Shown piece after piece: positions 1 to 22,789 of a stretch of 64,000 nt of DNA. Location of the stretch: contig MNCI01027470.1 in assembly GCA_015680685.1 (NCBI GenBank), positions 112,515 to 176,514 on the forward strand, written 5' to 3'. The notes beneath the pieces are model-generated. The model did not search any database. It saw nothing but the letters and a program-made list of their open reading frames with translations, and was not told where the DNA came from. Source of the stretch: Gnetum montanum. Taxonomy: Eukaryota; Streptophyta; Gnetopsida; Gnetales; Gnetaceae. Numbering within the stretch: position 1 is the first letter of the stretch; every line of letters begins with the position of its first letter. The translations under genes and the position numbers were made by a program.

Positions 1-960
1 CTAGTTTTCTTTCATTGGTTGTTTAAGCTCTTGCAACTAGTCCAACTATTGTAGTACTTGTAGCACCCTCACATCTTGTAGCTTATTCTCATCTCATGTT
101 GTATGGCTATTTCTTGTTTTCTTTGCATTGTGCTTGCAGGACAAAGCCTCAAAGGTGGTCGTGCAAAGATGCATCTCATTATAGTGGCAAGTCATCACAT
201 CACTTTGATGTGCATGATCGGACTAGCTAAGCTACTCAAGAGTGCATATCCTTATTACCCCGTTATAGCTTGCTCAAATTCACCATTTTTACTTTGCATT
301 TCCCTACCTTCCCCTGCATCACTGAGCTTGCAACCCCTTCGATGCACATGACATCCTCTTTACGTCAAGTGCAAAACCCATAGCAGACGTAATGCAACTC
401 GTCCTATGAGAAGCCTCTATGGGCTAGTCAAAGCCCAAGTGGATGTAATGTAACTTATCTCAAGGAGGAAACACCTATCCTACAAACACAACATGGTTGC
501 ACTAAAGCAAAGCTCATTAGGTGGCACACAGCCCACTTGATGAAAAGCATCCTATAGCTAGCATCTTGTAAAGTGCAGAACCCAAAGTAGGTTTGCCATG
601 TAGTCAAAAAGCAAAAAAAAAAAAGAAGCAAAGAGGAATGGGGCAAAACATGTCCCCAAGAAAAACTAGCAAAGCTACAATTTCGTAACAAGTCTAACCC
701 TGAATCCTCATCAACCTTCTTATAAGCACACCGACGAGATGTCATAATTTCAAGGGCAAACCATCTTGGTGCCATGGACATTGACTCGCTCATAAGCATT
801 CCTATGAGGGATCATTGTTTTGGTGACAAGCCACCTTGGTGCCATGATCATCGTTAGCTGTGTTAACTCTGCATCTTGCAATATCACACTATTTGCATTC
901 CATTCCCCTATCATTCCCTAGCACATTCCCTACAACTTTGACTCCTAGCATATCAACATC
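1..960. other. No gene recognised
   Basis: Only short chance open frames are present. Two similar stretches occur: CCTATGAG followed by TCATTGTTTTGGTGACAAG, and CACCTTGGTGCCATG at about 753 and 832. They suggest decayed repetitive DNA. Confidence 0.5.
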
Positions 961-1129
961 CAATTAGGTAATGATGGGCGATGTTAGTGCTAACCTTGTT
1001 GTGGTGTTTTGTGTTCTTTGTTGACATCTCTCAGGCCACTCCTCCAAATGTCGACAAAGAAGGACCAATGAAACACCACCAAATTCAGGCCACTGGGTCT
1101 TGACTACAGATTTATCTAAGTGTTAAAAC

Positions 1130-2010
1130 TTGGAAAATGTTTTCTAAGTGTTGAGACTACACTCCCCACTACTGGGACTACACTCTAGAGCGTACTTAGC
1201 GTAGTTGACACAAACAATCCAGATTTGCAAAATTTTTCTAAGTGTCGACAGAAGCTGCAAAATTTTCTAAGGGTTGGACTATGCTCTTCCTACCGGGACT
1301 ATGCTCCAGAGCATAGTTAGCATAGTTAGCACACTAGTGGCTAGTTTTGCAAATTTTCCCAAGTATCAAGCCAAAGGTTATTAGGCTGACTTGAGATGGA
1401 AGAAGTAGTTGGATGGATTTTCTAACTTCTAAGACTACGCTCCCTACTCTGCTCCAGAGCATAGTCACCAGAGTCTATACAAGGACATCAATTTTTGCCA
1501 TATTCTTCTAAGTGTCAAGGCTATGCTCTCACTACCGGGACTATGCTCTAGACTGTTGTTAGCGTAGTCTGCACAAAAACACATTTTTTTTGCAAAATTT
1601 GTCTAACTGTTGGACTACGCTCTAAAGCATAGTTAGCATAGTCATGTAAAACTACCTCTAGAAGCCTCCAGAACTCAACACAGGCCTTCATCTTAGGTCC
1701 AACATTCCTTTAGCAAGCAAGATCAGCAATTGGCATTTCTTTGGCATCCCCCATTTGCCCATAAATTATACCTATGCTCAACACCACTCAAGAGAGTGGA
1801 CAGCATAGTCCTAGAGCGTAGTCTCCAAAACTACACTGTTTTGCATTATTTTCAAGTACTTGGCGGTCCATCTGTCACTCGCACATGTATTCTTAGTAGT
1901 GTAATCATAGTTTGGTAGTCTCATAGGGTCCATTGTAGCACACTAGTAGAACACCACTTGCTTCAATGGAAGCGTAGTTCGGGCTAGCATAGTCCCGACT
2001 ACCCCTCTAC
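1130..2010. repeat. Array of inverted-repeat words (CTACGCTC..GAGCGTAG)
   Basis: At least seven degenerate copies of a GACTAYGCTCCAGAGCRTAG-like palindrome are followed by a TTAGCRTAGT tail. They are joined by spacers containing TTTTCTAAGTGTYGA. The best hairpin is 1299-1316, with 8-base arms CTATGCTC/GAGCATAG around CA. Copies lie near 1188, 1299, 1447, 1540, 1614, 1800 and 1975. The spacing of 75-150 bp implies a decayed higher-order tandem unit. Confidence 0.7.
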
Positions 2011-2047
2011 CACATGGTGCTCAATCTGTGAATTGCACTAACCCTAG

Positions 2048-2060
2048 GCCTATATATACC
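2048..2060 (+). promoter_or_regulatory. TATA-like box, possible LTR promoter
   Basis: CCTATATATACCCC lies just after the inverted-repeat array and before a CA-rich transcribed-looking stretch. This is the layout of an LTR promoter with the array as U3. No matching second LTR or primer binding site was found. Confidence 0.35.
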
Positions 2061-2699
2061 CCAGCGCTTAATGTTCTAGGGGTTGGAAAATTTGAGAATT
2101 AGCATTCTTGGCATTTGGCACCTAAGCACACTTGACATTTTGGCAAACTTTGGGACACCACTTAACATTGTTGCACACCACCACAACACTGTTGCACACC
2201 GCTACCCATCATAGCTCGTAGGACACCATGGTAGTTAACTTGGTAGGCCCAGACTTCATGGTGGACATCAATTTTTGTAGCCCAGACATCTTGAGACTGT
2301 GACTACAGTGCCTGCTACACCTGTTTGTACCCCTCGTACCTCTTCACCTCTCTTACAGTTAACTATGCTCCTCACACACCCACCCCCTGCATTTGGGGTG
2401 GTACTACTTGCACATTTTTAGCATTTTCTCTTGCATTTTAGCATTCTAGTCGCATGTTCCTCTGTTTTTGCACATATTTGTGCATTTAAACCTTTTTTTT
2501 TTTGCATTGAAAACCTTGACTATGCTTGCCCCCATAGGCACCATGGACATTGTAAACACTGTGCAAACCACTCGCATTTGTTTGTTGTAACACCCTGTAA
2601 GTCCCAATTCTATCAACAAGACCATTCTAGGCACCCTGCCTCCATTTTCCAGTAGGCCCTCACATGGACACAGGGTCAAGGTTGTACAACCGCGGACCT

Positions 2700-5280
2700 C
2701 TTGGTGTATTGTTCCAGCCTCGGACGTTTTTGATCACTACAATGGCATGGCTAATTTTCATGTGAGCATATTATTTTATTTAGTAATTAAATCGATGTGA
2801 CATGTGTTGTTTCCTATTCTAATGATTTTGTTATAATTTTTGGCTTTTTGGGAGGTTACGTGCATTACATGAGATTTTTTGGGGTGGATATCTTTTGTTA
2901 TGTTTTAAATTTTAGAAATTTAGTTAATTTTTCAATGATGGATTTTTCAAGATTTTTTTCATTAAAATCCTACACTCCAATCAACTAGACACTTTGACAT
3001 TCATTTTCTTGGATGCAGAAGTACTACTAAATTAAAGGCTTATGGTAGGGCATGAAGCTTTGTTGGTTCATGTGCAAAAGTTTATGGCTAAGTTCGTGTA
3101 TTACTTATGGAGTTGTGCTTCAATATTTTAGGTAAGTTATCTTGGCATGTTTTCTTGGTAAGTTAGGTTCATAGATTTGTGCACATTTAGCATGGATTAG
3201 ATTTGATTAATTTCTTCAAATTTGGATGGATTATGTTTGGGGTTTAAATATTTCTTTGTACACTTAGTATTGCTTGATTTTTATGCATAAATTTGGTGTT
3301 TCTTTTCTACTGTAATTTTATGTTTTTTGTGAATTTTAGGGAAAATGATTTTGTAAGAATTATCCTATCAATTATTCTGGGGAATGGATACTGCTCATTT
3401 GATCCATGTCATAATGTTGATATGTTCATCTTAGTGAGGTTTCTATTAAGCTTTATTTGTTTCAAGAGATTCTAAGTCTTCATCATTTGATGATCTTCCA
3501 TTGAAATTTTTTTAGGTTTTGGATCCTTTGTGATGTTGTTATTTCTTGGTTAAGTTTTTCCCAATTTGCAGAGTCATTTATGATTGTTGGACCACATTCT
3601 TAATGTCCCTAGTATCCCTTGACATTTTTTGTATATTTGGTGATCTTTCTATATCATTTTTTATTTCTACACTAAAACCATGAGTCATGGTGTGATTTTT
3701 GGTGCTTACAATAAGTTGTGGTTAGATGGTGGTGAGGTCATGATAAGATCATGGTTGATTCTTTGGCCATCTTTCATATTTCTAGTCTCTATTCATAAAA
3801 TTCTTTAACACGACGAGTTGTGTTCTAGTCATGGTTAGGTAATGATGTATACCATAGGTCATGATGAAGTTGTGGTTAAGCCTTCCTTGTCATTTTTGCC
3901 ATTTTAAACCATTTTGTTAGATTTCATGCCAACCATGGGCTGTCATCAAATCATCGTTTATCCACCATACATGAGTCATTGTGAAGTTTTTGTCAAGCCT
4001 TCCTTGCATTTTCATCATTCTAAATCATTTTACAATATTTCATGTCAATCATAAGTTGTGATCAGGCCATGGTCTATCCACCATGGGTTGTGATTGGATC
4101 ATGATCAAGTTGTGATAAGTGCTTTAATTGTAGTTTCTGTTAGTGAATTTTCCAAGTAAACCACAGGTCATGGTTAGTCATCACAAGTTGTGATGAGTCA
4201 TGATTAGGTCATGGTATCCCAATTTTTTTGTTGTTAATTCCTTCTTTTCATTAGAGCTCATTTTGACATGCTTTGACAACTTTCAACCTCATTCAACTCA
4301 TTTTGTTAGATCTAAGCAATGTTGGTTTTGGTTTTGAATTTCATTGTTGAATCCTTCATATCATTTGGAATTTTTGGCTATTGTTTGTGTCCCTTCATCA
4401 TCAATGTTTGATTTTTATTGTTCATTTGCTCATATGGGTGTTATTTATTAAGAGTTAATATTGAGTTTTATGACTTGTTAGAGATGAACTCCCTGGAGAT
4501 GTTTGCTATTTGACCCTTACTAGGATGCATCAATGTGACTTTCATTATAGGCCCCATCCTACGTAAGAGGGTGATCCATGGTTCATTGATCCTTTTGTTT
4601 TATGTCTCCATAACATTAGAGGTGAGTCCTGGGTAGTACCTCTAGTAGTACCTCTAGTACCAGTAGTTTGGTTTAAGACTAATTAATAAATTCATTCATA
4701 TGATAGTTTGGCATTTAGTTTGGAAATTTGGATTAGTACATATGACAATAATTCATACATTTGAAATTGAGTATAGTATGTGCAAGTCTCCTTGTTTTTA
4801 AATTGATGGATGGAGTGGACAGTTCAATTTGGTTGGATTTTACTTATGAATGGATTGATGTGTGCTTCATGATGGTTTGAATTGTTGTGCTTACTAACTT
4901 ATCTTATAAGTGAGCATGTCTTCATCTAGCCACCATGAGACTTGCTCTTGATTCAACAAGAGGAAGTGCCAAGATTCTCACTTAGTGTTTATTGACCCTC
5001 TCTCTTATTTTCATCACCAGCTCTAAGTGGAGTAAGAAGATCCTTTGGTGTTTGTTTTTGATTTAGGATTTCATGCATATTTATTTTCTAACATTAGTCT
5101 TTTATCTCTTGGTATTTTTATGACATTTTATAGACTTGTATCAAATTATTTGCTTTAATGTTTCACATGTTTAGGTAATGGATATTAGGTATAATTGAAC
5201 ATATTATAGTATTTCTAGATATTTATGATTATATTTTAGATTTTTAAATTTATGTTTCTCTATCTCCTTTCAATTTAGCT
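2700..5280. other. AT-rich region without a gene
   Basis: No family domain is recognisable in any frame. Between about 3680 and 4215 there are many degenerate copies of words such as ATGAGTCATGGT, AGGTCATGAT and AAGTTGTGGTTA. They are listed as part of a dispersed repeat. Confidence 0.5.
3680..4215. repeat. Degenerate short repeats with GTCATGGT / AAGTTGTGGT words
   Basis: CATG-containing words of 10-15 bases recur about every 20-40 bases (CATGGTTA, GGTCATGAT, GAGTCAT, GTTGTGGT). The same words return at 5790-6200 and 7690-7880. This looks like one old simple-unit repeat that has been dispersed or interrupted. Confidence 0.55.
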
Positions 5281-5290
5281 TTTGTTTTTA

Positions 5291-5344
5291 CTCTCTCTCT
5301 CTCTCTCTCTCTCTCTGCGTGTGTGCATGCGTGTGTGTGTGTGT
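5291..5344. repeat. Compound microsatellite (CT)13 - (GT)n
   Basis: (CT)13 at 5291-5316 is followed by an interrupted GT/GC tract to 5344. It is a simple sequence repeat, probably length-variable. Confidence 0.9.
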
Positions 5345-5419
5345 AGTTGATTAATTTTACTCTTTATCTTTCATTGTATTGTTTCTTCTTTTTTCTTTTG
5401 ATCATGACTCATGGTTCTG

Positions 5420-5445
5420 TTTTTTTTTTTTTTTTTTTCCTTCCN
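5420..5445. repeat. Poly-T run of 19 with adjacent ambiguous base
   Basis: T run at 5420-5438; base 5445 is N. The N right after a homopolymer probably marks a sequencing or assembly uncertainty. Confidence 0.8.
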
Positions 5446-5789
5446 TTCCCATGCCATGGATTCTTCTTCCATATTTCTTCAAGCATTAATTCTCAAGAAT
5501 TCTCACATTTCTACATGTTTCTCTAATGAATATTCTCATAATTTCAGTTTATCTCAAGCTTCTTTCATAGTTTTCATAGATGTTAATTTTAAGCTTCATA
5601 TTAGCTTAAAGAATTTCTAAAGCTATAAGGAATTGGGATTCGCTCCTCCATTACATCTCCATTTTATTTTCAATATTGGTTTATTTCATTTTTCACGCTT
5701 TTATGATAAGAGTATCAAAGGTTGGCAATAAAATAAGATCCCCTTGAGCTTACTGTGGTAGAAATTTTAACTTCTTTGGAGTCAATTTG

Positions 5790-6200
5790 AGCCACCACAA
5801 GTTGTAGGGAGATCTTGATTTGCAATGTCATGAGTCTTGGTCTCCAACCACAGGTCATGGTCAAGTCATGTTGTTATACCACAAGCCTACCACAAGTCAT
5901 GATCTGACAAAAAGAAAGAGAAAATGAATACTATAAATACCACAAGCTAGCCATGAGTCCTGATTAGATCATGGTGAATATTATAGCCTCTATTGTATCT
6001 CCTTATACTTCAAATTTGTGCCATGAGTGGACCAATTTATGGAACTATTTAAAAAATACACCACAAGTTGTGATCTACTACCACGAGTCATGGTAAGGTC
6101 ATGGTTACTCGCCATGAGTTGTGGTAAGACCATGATCTCTTAGAAATACCTCTATGTTTACCATGAGTCGTGTTGAAATCATGGTAAAGTTGTGGTTCTG
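5790..6200. repeat. Second block of CATG-word degenerate repeats
   Basis: This carries the same vocabulary as the block at 3.7-4.2 kb: CCACAAGTCATGAT, CACGAGTCATGGTAAGGTCATGGTTA and CCATGAGTTGTGGTAAGACCATGAT. Words appear in both orientations, since CATG is its own complement. I see no coding potential. Confidence 0.6.
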
Positions 6201-6249
6201 TAGGAAATAGAGCATGGTGCTAAAATGAAATTTTAAATACAATCTAAGC

Positions 6250-7250
6250 AAGTTTAAGGCTCAAAACTTGGAAACAAAGACTATAGACATGTTGTACAAC
6301 CTCCAAACTTGGTGAGAAAAGCTTAAATTAGAAGATAAACATGAATTGAGCCTTGAACTCAACTTATGTATGCAACATGTACAAAACCACCATAAAAATG
6401 TATGAACTATTAAATTCACACTACAATGACTTAAGATGCTATTAGAAACATAAGATAAAGATGAAGAAAGACTCCCATAAGCTAAAGAAGCTTGAACAAG
6501 CACATGCAAAGAGATATATGCTCTTTTACATCAAATTGGTATAAAAGGATTGAAACCCATGAACATGAACATAAAAATAGAGAGATTCTACTTAAGCCTA
6601 AAAATGGGGAATAAATCCCTTGAATTAAAACATAAAACCAATTATAAGTTCTTCAAATCTTCACTAGAAACATGAGGAAACATACACTTAACTTCAAAAA
6701 TTTGAGAAAACTTAAAATTAAAACATGCATGTAAGAAATATGTAATAATACATGAAATTATGAGAAACTATGAAAGAAAAACTTGGAAAAAGAACCCATG
6801 AAAAGAGATTCGCTCCTATAATTGAGAAAGTCATGCTACAAAAATGCAACAAAGACAGACAAAAGCTAGAAGAGCTTGCCCAAGCATATAAAGCTTACAT
6901 AAGAATACTCAAGAATTGAAGGAAATAAGAGATTCTATTCATTTCAACTCAAAATTCAAGACATGTTACAATGGAAGGTGTTCACCCCTATTTATACTTT
7001 TTTTGTAGAGGATTTTGCCTTTTGTAGAGGCTCCTAAATTCTTCTTGCTCTTTTTAGCAATTTTATCAATCCCTATCTTATAAGACTCTTTTTCTTCAAA
7101 CAAATACACTTAGGACAACTATTACATCAAAGTAAACACATCAACATGAAAAGGACTACCACTACTACCTACTCTACTCAACATCAAAGGAAATAAAGAT
7201 GGAGGAGTTACAAGGCACACAATCACACTATTTCTAACAAAGGGTTTATT
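6250..7250 (-). repeat. Possible LTR fragment with TATA box on minus strand
   Basis: On the minus strand, TATAAATAGGGG (TATA at 6989-6996) is followed by an untranslated-looking leader, the usual layout of a plant LTR promoter and R/U5. No partner LTR, primer binding site or coding domain was found, so it may be a solo or truncated LTR. Confidence 0.35.
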
Positions 7251-7259
7251 CCTCTTTCA

Positions 7260-9650
7260 TGCATTTGATGTTGTAAGCTCCCTTTGAATGTTGTTCAAGC
7301 AAGAATCAAGTTATCTAGCTTGAATTCTAGGCAAAATTAAAGCTTTTCAAACTGTTTCGCATGCTTTTGGATCATTTTCCATGAAGTTTAGTGAATGTTT
7401 CCTAAGGATTTAAGTCAAGAATGGCTTCCAAAGTCTCAAAGTCATGTTGCATATATGTTTCCTAAAAAATGGATGTTGTAGAACTATGAATTTGGTCCAC
7501 ATCTATCTTCATTCAGGATTTGGAGAATAACTGTAAAGATTTGAGATCTAAATTTTTCAATTTTAACTTATTTCCTTTATTCTACAATGTAAAATGATCC
7601 TAGCACTTCATGACCCAACTCATACTAGTCTTTATTTTCATTATTTTTTCTCTAGCATAACTTTTTCTTAATCACAATGACCTCATAGTCCACTCATGCT
7701 AATGTTTTTGTGCCCACCATAACTTGCACGAGATCACGGTTAACTAGTGACTTTTTTTTTTTTGCAAGTGTGAATAAACTAGGACTTGTGATGTTCTCAT
7801 GATCAACTCGTAATCCTTTGAAAATTGTTGGTAACCACCACAACCAAGCAAAACTTGTGACTCACTTGTGGTGAGGTCGTAATCACATCAACATGTTTGT
7901 CATGGTTTGGGACCTCTATCCACTACATAGCCAAACCTTCCACATATTTTTCGTACCTCTAACATTGACATGCATTGGTGGATACCTTTTTTAGTTAAGC
8001 ATCTTCATTTTGAAACATATAGATGTGGGTGAAATGGGCCTATCCATTGCTAGTGGTGAAACTTACTACTCTACAATATAATGCTTTTCTCTATAAGGTA
8101 AACAATCATAACTTTAAATCCATGATCTTTTTTTTTCAATAGTTAAATATAGTCACTTTCTAAAACCTTGGCCTTCCAAAAACATTGGTCAGATCAACAA
8201 AACCATCTAAATGCTAGAAATCAAGTGTACCAATCATGTTTAGAATGACAATTTCTAAATAACTATTATTTAATGAGTCCTTGGGTTATAAGATTGAGCA
8301 CTTAGATGTATACCTTTCCCATATAAAAATTCATAAATTAGATGCCATAAATTCATATAGCAAAACTTAGGTTAGAAACCCCTAGTTTGAAATATCCTAC
8401 ATTGCCAAAGTTAGTATCTTAAGGGGGGTAGAAATATCATCAAGAGTATGAAGAATGAAATCATATCATTATCCAAGAAATCAAGCAATTGAAAGATCGG
8501 TTATCAAACTAATAAAGGATAAAGGATTATACTAAATGTAACAAGTAAGAAGATTATTCTATAGACATCTTGCCATCATGGAATGTCATAATCTTGTTCC
8601 AACAAGGTATATAGTACCCATGAGAAGGAATGACCCGTGAGAAGATTCAAAATAAGTTTGAAGATTGTTATCCATAATGTGCTTGTAAGGACTCCAAATA
8701 GTAAAGAGCAAATTTCAGCATTTCCACAACAAGTATTATCATAAGAATTTCGGTATATGCCTATAACATGGATGGTTAGGCTAATTGTCTATAGAGAAGT
8801 CATGTTTGACTTAGTATAAAAAGAACCATTTAAATAAGAAGTCAAATTTGAAGAAGATGTTTTTGTCAACTCATCATACAACTCCACTAGTAAGTATGTA
8901 TTCCACCTGCTTTGAATCAATAATGAATAAGTTAAAATTCTGAATTCAAAGGCATATGATGCTCATGGAAAGTATTCATCAAGAACCCAAGTTCATAAAT
9001 TACAATGTCATAATTACCAAAGATGAGTTAACATATTTCTTTGCGAAGACCTTAAATTATATTTGGTACAATACCTAGTTCTTCAAAGTTACTAAGGTGC
9101 TGGAGTTAATTTCTAAAATAAGTTGAAAAGCAAGATCAAGCTTTTACCATATAGAGTGTGGCTATCTAATGATATTTCTATCATGACTAAATTGCAACTA
9201 CATCCTTAGATCCCGAAAAAGAGATGAAGAATAAAAGGTTTCTTAACCCTTATTTTTTCTTGATTTTTTCTTTATTTAATTTATCCTATTGAAATTAGGT
9301 AAGTAAAATATTTTTGAGTAATACAAGTTAGAAAAAAGGATTTGCCCTACCTTCACTCGGGTAACTAGATAATACCAAATGCACATAGTGTAACTCTAGT
9401 TAGGACTTGTAATCGGTACTTGATAGACCTTTAATTCACTTCTTGTTATTGCCAAGAAAATTAATATAAGTTACTAATATGATAATAGATTATTTTTCCT
9501 TAAATTTCTTATCTCACTTATGTCTCATTTGTAGAATAAGGGAGACAGCCTTAACTCTCAACACTATTAAAAAAATAGAAGTAAAGCATTGACGCATAGA
9601 AAAAGGTCCAAATGCAAACTCATTCAAGGGTGAATGAAAACAAAGAGGGG
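7260..9650. other. No gene recognised
   Basis: AT-rich sequence with only short open frames. A third cluster of CATG / GTTGTGGT words lies at about 7690-7880. The purine-rich part (8.4-9.2 kb) may be a very old coding remnant, but I could not assign a domain. Confidence 0.4.
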
Positions 9651-9655
9651 TAGTT

Positions 9656-10133
9656 TGTCACATCCCCATTCCCAAATGATGTCATTTCATAACCAACATT
9701 TGGAACTATTATAAAAAGACCCTTAATGAAAGGGCATGTTATAATTATGAACATATTATTCAAGGGACCTTTAGGAGTTTAACTTGGTAACTTAGAGTTG
9801 ATGCTACCATGGAGTTGTGGAGCCAATAATGGCAAAAAACAAGAACCAAGTGAAGCAAGAAAGTAAAAGACTTAGCCATCCCTTTGCCAATTCTAAGCCT
9901 AATTGTGCCAGTAGTGTTGGATTGGCTTGGATTGGCTTCAGGAATAGATGTCAAAACAAAAGAATCCCAAGAACCCTTAAGAGCATGACCCAAATGCACT
10001 CACTCAATTTTAATTTCATCATAATAAAGTTTATTTTTATCTCCTACATTTTCCGCATCATATTTAATATGCACAATGTTGAATATAACTTATATTTGAC
10101 ATTTACCATAACATCCAAGAAGAGGATGTCACA
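9656..10133 (+). repeat. Possible solo LTR, about 478 bp
   Basis: It starts TGTCACATCC and ends GGATGTCACA, a near-perfect inverted terminal pair with TG...CA. TATAAAAAGACC occurs at 9710 and an AATAAA word near 10024. No flanking target duplication is visible and no internal region or second copy is present, so the call is tentative. Confidence 0.4.
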
Positions 10134-11444
10134 AAAATTCAATGACCTAACCACTTGAGATTTATCATTTACTTACAAAAAAATCCAATTAGCTTCAATA
10201 ATATATCGCTCATCTACAATAATATATATTGTTCATCTTCATACTATACATCATTCTACTACACAAGACACAATCAACATATTTAATGCTTATACTACAC
10301 ATCCTTCCATCTCCTCTTTCAACTCAAAGGAGGTGACCTCATTCTTAATTTATTAAGCAATATTTGAATGAACACAAGAACAGTTACCTATAAATATTCC
10401 AATTCATCATCTTTTTTACTTTTCCAATAAAATTAAAGCTTAGTTTAGTTTTTTATTGTTATTTTGTTATTTATTCAAAACATTCTCTTAACAATTTTTC
10501 AAAAATGTTTAAGTTTATTTTTACATCTAGATTTTCAATACCGCACTTTTGTAACCATGGTTTTTCTTTGTGATCCCATCTTTGTTGCTTGAGACTTATC
10601 AATAATCATTCGTAACAACGCATTGTTATGTTTATTGTTCAGGTAAAATATTAAGAATTGATACAATGGCTCACCTTCCAACATGTTAGCTTCTAGTAAA
10701 ATATCACAACAATTTAATAGCATAAACAACCTCTAAGTTTGCTATGAGATGGGAGTGTGTTGAACCAGAAAAACACCAATAATAATTTATAGAAAAAAAC
10801 ATTATGAGGACATCAAATCATTAACATAGAAGAAAATATATTTTAAAAAATGTTAAAGGTTTTTAGGATACCTTTTCAGGTTTTCATCCTTATAATCAAT
10901 TTGGAAAAACCTTCCCTTCAAAGTTGGAAAAGAATCATACCTTGTTTTCAATCACAAGCATTCCCACAAGTTCTCACTTTTTATTAAAGAGTTTCTTGTA
11001 AAGAGAAGAAGAAAACTCTCTCCAAAGAAAAACATAATAATATGAAATAAATTGCAGCAGAAGCTCATAACTTTTCCAACTTGAGCCCACAAATTATGAG
11101 AAATTAATATGCAATAAACAAATTAACTGCTCAGCCTTCACTGGAAGCTTTCCTACTTAAAACTGTAATTAAAAAGCAACATCTTTGAAAATATGATATT
11201 TTAATTCCTAAAATGAGGACAATTTTCCCCTCAGCCTATTATTAATGAAAAGGCAACAAGATGGAATCGTTCACCACCTAAAACTTCTTACAAAGTGCAA
11301 GTTACCGCTTACTATTAAATGTTTTTAAAACGTATGGCAGATCCAAAAAAATAATGGAGTCCAACTTTATGCAGCTATTCTTCAGAAAGAAAGCCAACAT
11401 AACATTTCCCAAAAACGAGAATTCCAAAATTCTTTTGAGTACAA
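10134..11444. other. Region downstream of the CDC48C-like gene
   Basis: No recognisable gene. The part next to the stop codon (about 11.2-11.44 kb) probably holds the 3' untranslated region. I could not pick out a convincing polyadenylation site. Confidence 0.4.
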
Positions 11445-20937
<9,493 letters not shown>

Positions 20938-21160
20938 TTCACCCACAAAACACAATGGTCAAATTCGGATCCTGTTTTGCTTCCTAGGGTTTCAAGATTG
21001 AGTCCTCTATGTGCTTTCGCTTTTCCCTGTTGGTGTTTTTGGAGCAGTTTAAGAAGGCGCTATTGTTTTGCCTTTTCAAAGGTCTGTTACTGCCGCCGAG
21101 TTGAACTAAGGACAACCAAGATGTTACATAGATGCGTGTATATAAATTAACAATGAGGTG
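20938..21160 (-). promoter_or_regulatory. 5' flank of the CDC48C-like gene
   Basis: This is the region directly upstream of the start codon. A TTTATATA word on the minus strand (21139-21146) lies about 200 bp from the ATG and could be a TATA box. The region between is less AT-rich than its surroundings, as expected of a 5' leader. Nothing in the sequence fixes the start site. Confidence 0.3.
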
Positions 21161-22789
21161 TGCACCAGTAAGATTTTTAATTTTAAGCTTTTAAGTTATG
21201 GGTTAGATTTCATTGTTAGCCTAATTTCATTGTGTATAGGCACTTAAATAGTATCAGAAATTCAAGGTCAAAACACCATATTGTACTTATTACCTATTAT
21301 GTATAAGTACTTAAGTAGTGCTAGAAATTCAAGGTAAAAAATTCAGCCGTTCTAAACCATTTTACTCTAGAGGAGAAGTCTTATCCAATTTTTGTTTTCC
21401 TATTGGAAAAGAATGATATTTTTAAAAAGTATGTTATTGGTGAAGGGCATTAGTATTTTTATTATGACACATGAAAGGCAAAACTAATAATAATAATTAA
21501 CATATATGAATGCAATATTATGTATATATGTTAATAAAATTTAGTGTGCATAGTGCTAGTGATGTTGTCATTGAAATTTGGGACATAGTCCCAAGGCAAA
21601 GGATTATATTGATGTGTGTCGTATAATAATAACAATAATGATAAGCAATTTTAACTACACCAATGTCAGTTCCAAGCCCAAATATGAAATGAGGAGGGTT
21701 AGTGTCAAGTTGGTAGCCAACTATAAAATCTTGCCAAATCTTATTAACAAGTTCTTTTTTAGATTTTGCAAATGCTAAGGCATTCTCTAGGTGCAATGTG
21801 TAGTAGTCATAGGACCAAGTTACTATGCAAAATGAGCAATGACTTACTAGGGCATCCTCCAAAACATGACACCCAACATCATCTAAAACAAAGTTCTAGC
21901 TCTTCATAGAGGTAAATGACAAAAAAGAACTCATGTAGCCAACCCCATTTTGTTAGAACAAAGTTAAGATAATGATGATGATGATCGTCAATCATTTTTA
22001 TTGGTGATTTGGTTGTTGATTTTACCATAGATTTTATTGTGGATGTTTTTGACATAACATCCTTCTTATTTATAATTTTGGTATGAAGATAATGCCAAGG
22101 AATACTTTGGTCAAGATGTGCATGCTAAAGACAACCAATTGTTCTCAAAAAAATGATGCTTGGCTATGTTGTAATGAGGCCAATGTCAATGGAGCAATCC
22201 TTATAGACTCTGAAATATATAGTTCAACTAGACCTTTATAACATAGCATTGCCCACCAAAATTGAATTTATGATTTAGAGCTTTCAATTTAGGAGTCTTG
22301 CCACTAGGCTAATACCTCATTGTTAAAAGGGGAAGTATTGAAATGTACTCTATCTGATTGAAAGATAGAGCTAAATTTTACTTATTTGAGAAAAATAAGT
22401 GAAGACCTTGAATTTTTATCCCTAGCTAGAATCATGGATCAAAATCATATACCCTACGAGCAGGTCATGGATTTTGCATTTTGCCTTAGTTTTGACCTAG
22501 AATTTCATTGTTTCTACATGTCGAGTAGGTCTTGGAGCTTCCTAAGAACCAATAAACCATAGTGTGAGTCCCACTCATGTCTAGAATATTGAAAATAATA
22601 AAAATTGAATCATTTGAAGTTCAAATTTGGCCAAAAATAAGGAGATGAGAAGAAAAAACATAGAAATTTAATACAAATTTCAACAAAATTTGATAAGAAA
22701 TGAGTCCCATAATGATGCATGAAGTTAAAGAAGTTGTCCATGATGTTCTAAAGATTGTGATATCAGTTCTTGGGCATGATCCCTAATAG
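21160..22789. other. Intergenic region between CDC48C-like gene and element A
   Basis: A minus-strand open frame of 114 codons (21862-21518) matches no family I know and has ordinary composition, so I do not call it a gene. The stretch 22.4-22.79 kb is AT-rich and unassigned. Confidence 0.4.

Noticed and set aside
455-799. Minus-strand open frame of 114 codons
   Set aside because: No motif or homologous copy in the window; the region reads as decayed repeat.
5291-5344. CT/GT tract considered as a regulatory GAGA element
   Set aside because: No gene lies nearby; a plain microsatellite is enough.
9817-10158. Plus-strand open frame of 113 codons
   Set aside because: It overlaps a possible LTR and has low-complexity composition with no domain.
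21518-21862. Minus-strand open frame of 114 codons beyond the gene
   Set aside because: No recognised motif, no neighbouring exon-like sequence and ordinary intergenic composition; likely chance.
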